From Bacillus sp. ISL-55 (GTDB taxonomy: Bacteria; Bacillota; Bacilli; Bacillales; Cytobacillaceae): a stretch of 35,529 nucleotides of DNA. The stretch lies in contig NZ_JAGGQU010000017.1 in assembly GCF_018613155.1 (NCBI RefSeq), forward strand, positions 1-35,529. The letters are read 5' to 3'. A program made the translations under genes and the position numbers. This document shows positions 35,229 through 35,529 of the stretch, piece after piece (position 1 is the stretch's first letter; each line of letters begins with the position of its first letter). The notes beneath the pieces were generated by a model. The model ran no database searches. It worked only from the letters and a program-made list of their open reading frames with translations, and was not told the DNA's origin.

Positions 35229-35469
35229 TTGTCCAGCTACAGCGCCTAGCCCCTCGAGTCGCTTGTCTAGTTTCGCCTCCTAGAAACTCCGAAACTTCAA
35301 CTCCGCCGGCAGAAGCAAAAAGCGCTTCTTTGTCGGAGTCTCCAGTTTCTGCGTTTCTGGGCAGTCGGCTATACTTTTCGATTTCGGTCCTGCCAATGAA
35401 GTCAAAGAACGACTTCACTGTCAGGCCCTCCAGCGCTTGTCGGGGCTGACCAAGGCGCTTGCGCTTTTT
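35229..35469 (-). repeat. Dispersed palindromic repeat, long copy
   Basis: In minus orientation it begins AAAAGCGCAAGCGCCTTGG and ends AGGCGCTGTAGCTGGACAA, the same arms as the copy at 799-880. Between the arms are about 150 bp absent from that copy, including GAAGTC/GACTTC and AGAAAC..GTTTCT inverted repeats. Small open frames on both strands here are by-products of the repeat. No transposase is present. The last 60 bp of the window hold nothing I recognise. Confidence 0.75.
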
Positions 35470-35529
35470 GTTAAAATAACTTGATTTTTCAGAAATTTCA
35501 CTCTAAAATAGAACTAACATACCAACCGG

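Noticed and set aside
35194-35449. Small genes on either strand near the window end
   Set aside because: Both frames lie within the dispersed palindromic repeat, mirror each other and lack ribosome sites; they are by-products of the repeat.

Overview
This window is a chromosomal core region of a Bacillaceae bacterium (Bacillus sensu lato). The order folE-mtrB-hepS-menG-hepT-ndk-cheR-aroC-aroB-aroH-hisC-tyrA-aroA-ypiA-ypiB-ypiF-qcrABC-ypjA-ypjB-ypjC-ypjD-dapB-mgsA-bshB1-bshA-cca-birA-panBCD-dinG is that of the Bacillus subtilis aromatic 'supraoperon' neighbourhood. Strong Shine-Dalgarno sites, GTG/TTG starts, sigma-A promoters and a sporulation-associated gene (ypjB) agree with this. The genus cannot be fixed from the sequence alone. 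Almost every gene is on the + strand; only ypjC is reversed.

Layout. 1-5.0 kb: GTP cyclohydrolase I, the TRAP tryptophan sensor, the menaquinone branch (HepS/HepT heptaprenyl diphosphate synthase plus MenG methyltransferase) and nucleoside diphosphate kinase. 5.4-12.7 kb: the chemotaxis methyltransferase CheR, then chorismate synthesis and the tyrosine/phenylalanine/histidine genes aroC-aroB-aroH-hisC-tyrA-aroA. The trpEDCFBA block that B. subtilis carries between aroH and hisC is absent; only 104 bp lie there. 12.8-17.1 kb: an unusual degenerate amidohydrolase-like gene, then ypiA, ypiB and ypiF, with a noncoding array of about thirteen 52-bp tandem repeats between ypiB and ypiF. 17.2-19.3 kb: the menaquinol:cytochrome c oxidoreductase qcrABC, which uses the quinone made by the hepS-menG-hepT products. 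19.4-22.6 kb: membrane and secreted proteins (ypjA, ypjB, a YugP-type zinc metallopeptidase, ypjC). 22.8-28.5 kb: a tightly packed operon, several genes overlapping, for lysine/dipicolinate (dapB), methylglyoxal synthase, bacillithiol synthesis (bshB1, bshA), the tRNA CCA enzyme and biotin ligase/repressor. 28.5-30.8 kb: panBCD behind a structured leader that contains an intrinsic terminator. 31.2-34 kb: dinG. 34.3-35.1 kb: a ComEC-like metallo-beta-lactamase-fold protein that has lost its metal ligands.

Noncoding content is rich. A dispersed palindromic repeat family occurs as a long copy (35229-35469), a core-deleted copy (799-880), a minimal copy (4899-4932) and a remnant (near 3090). A different Bacillaceae-type repeat with a nested hairpin lies at 5040-5290. 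The points I consider most worth follow-up are the 52-bp satellite array, the two apparent pseudoenzymes, the missing trp block with phased NAG triplets over the hisC ribosome binding site, and the pan leader attenuator. I found no tRNA, rRNA, CRISPR array, insertion sequence or prophage.
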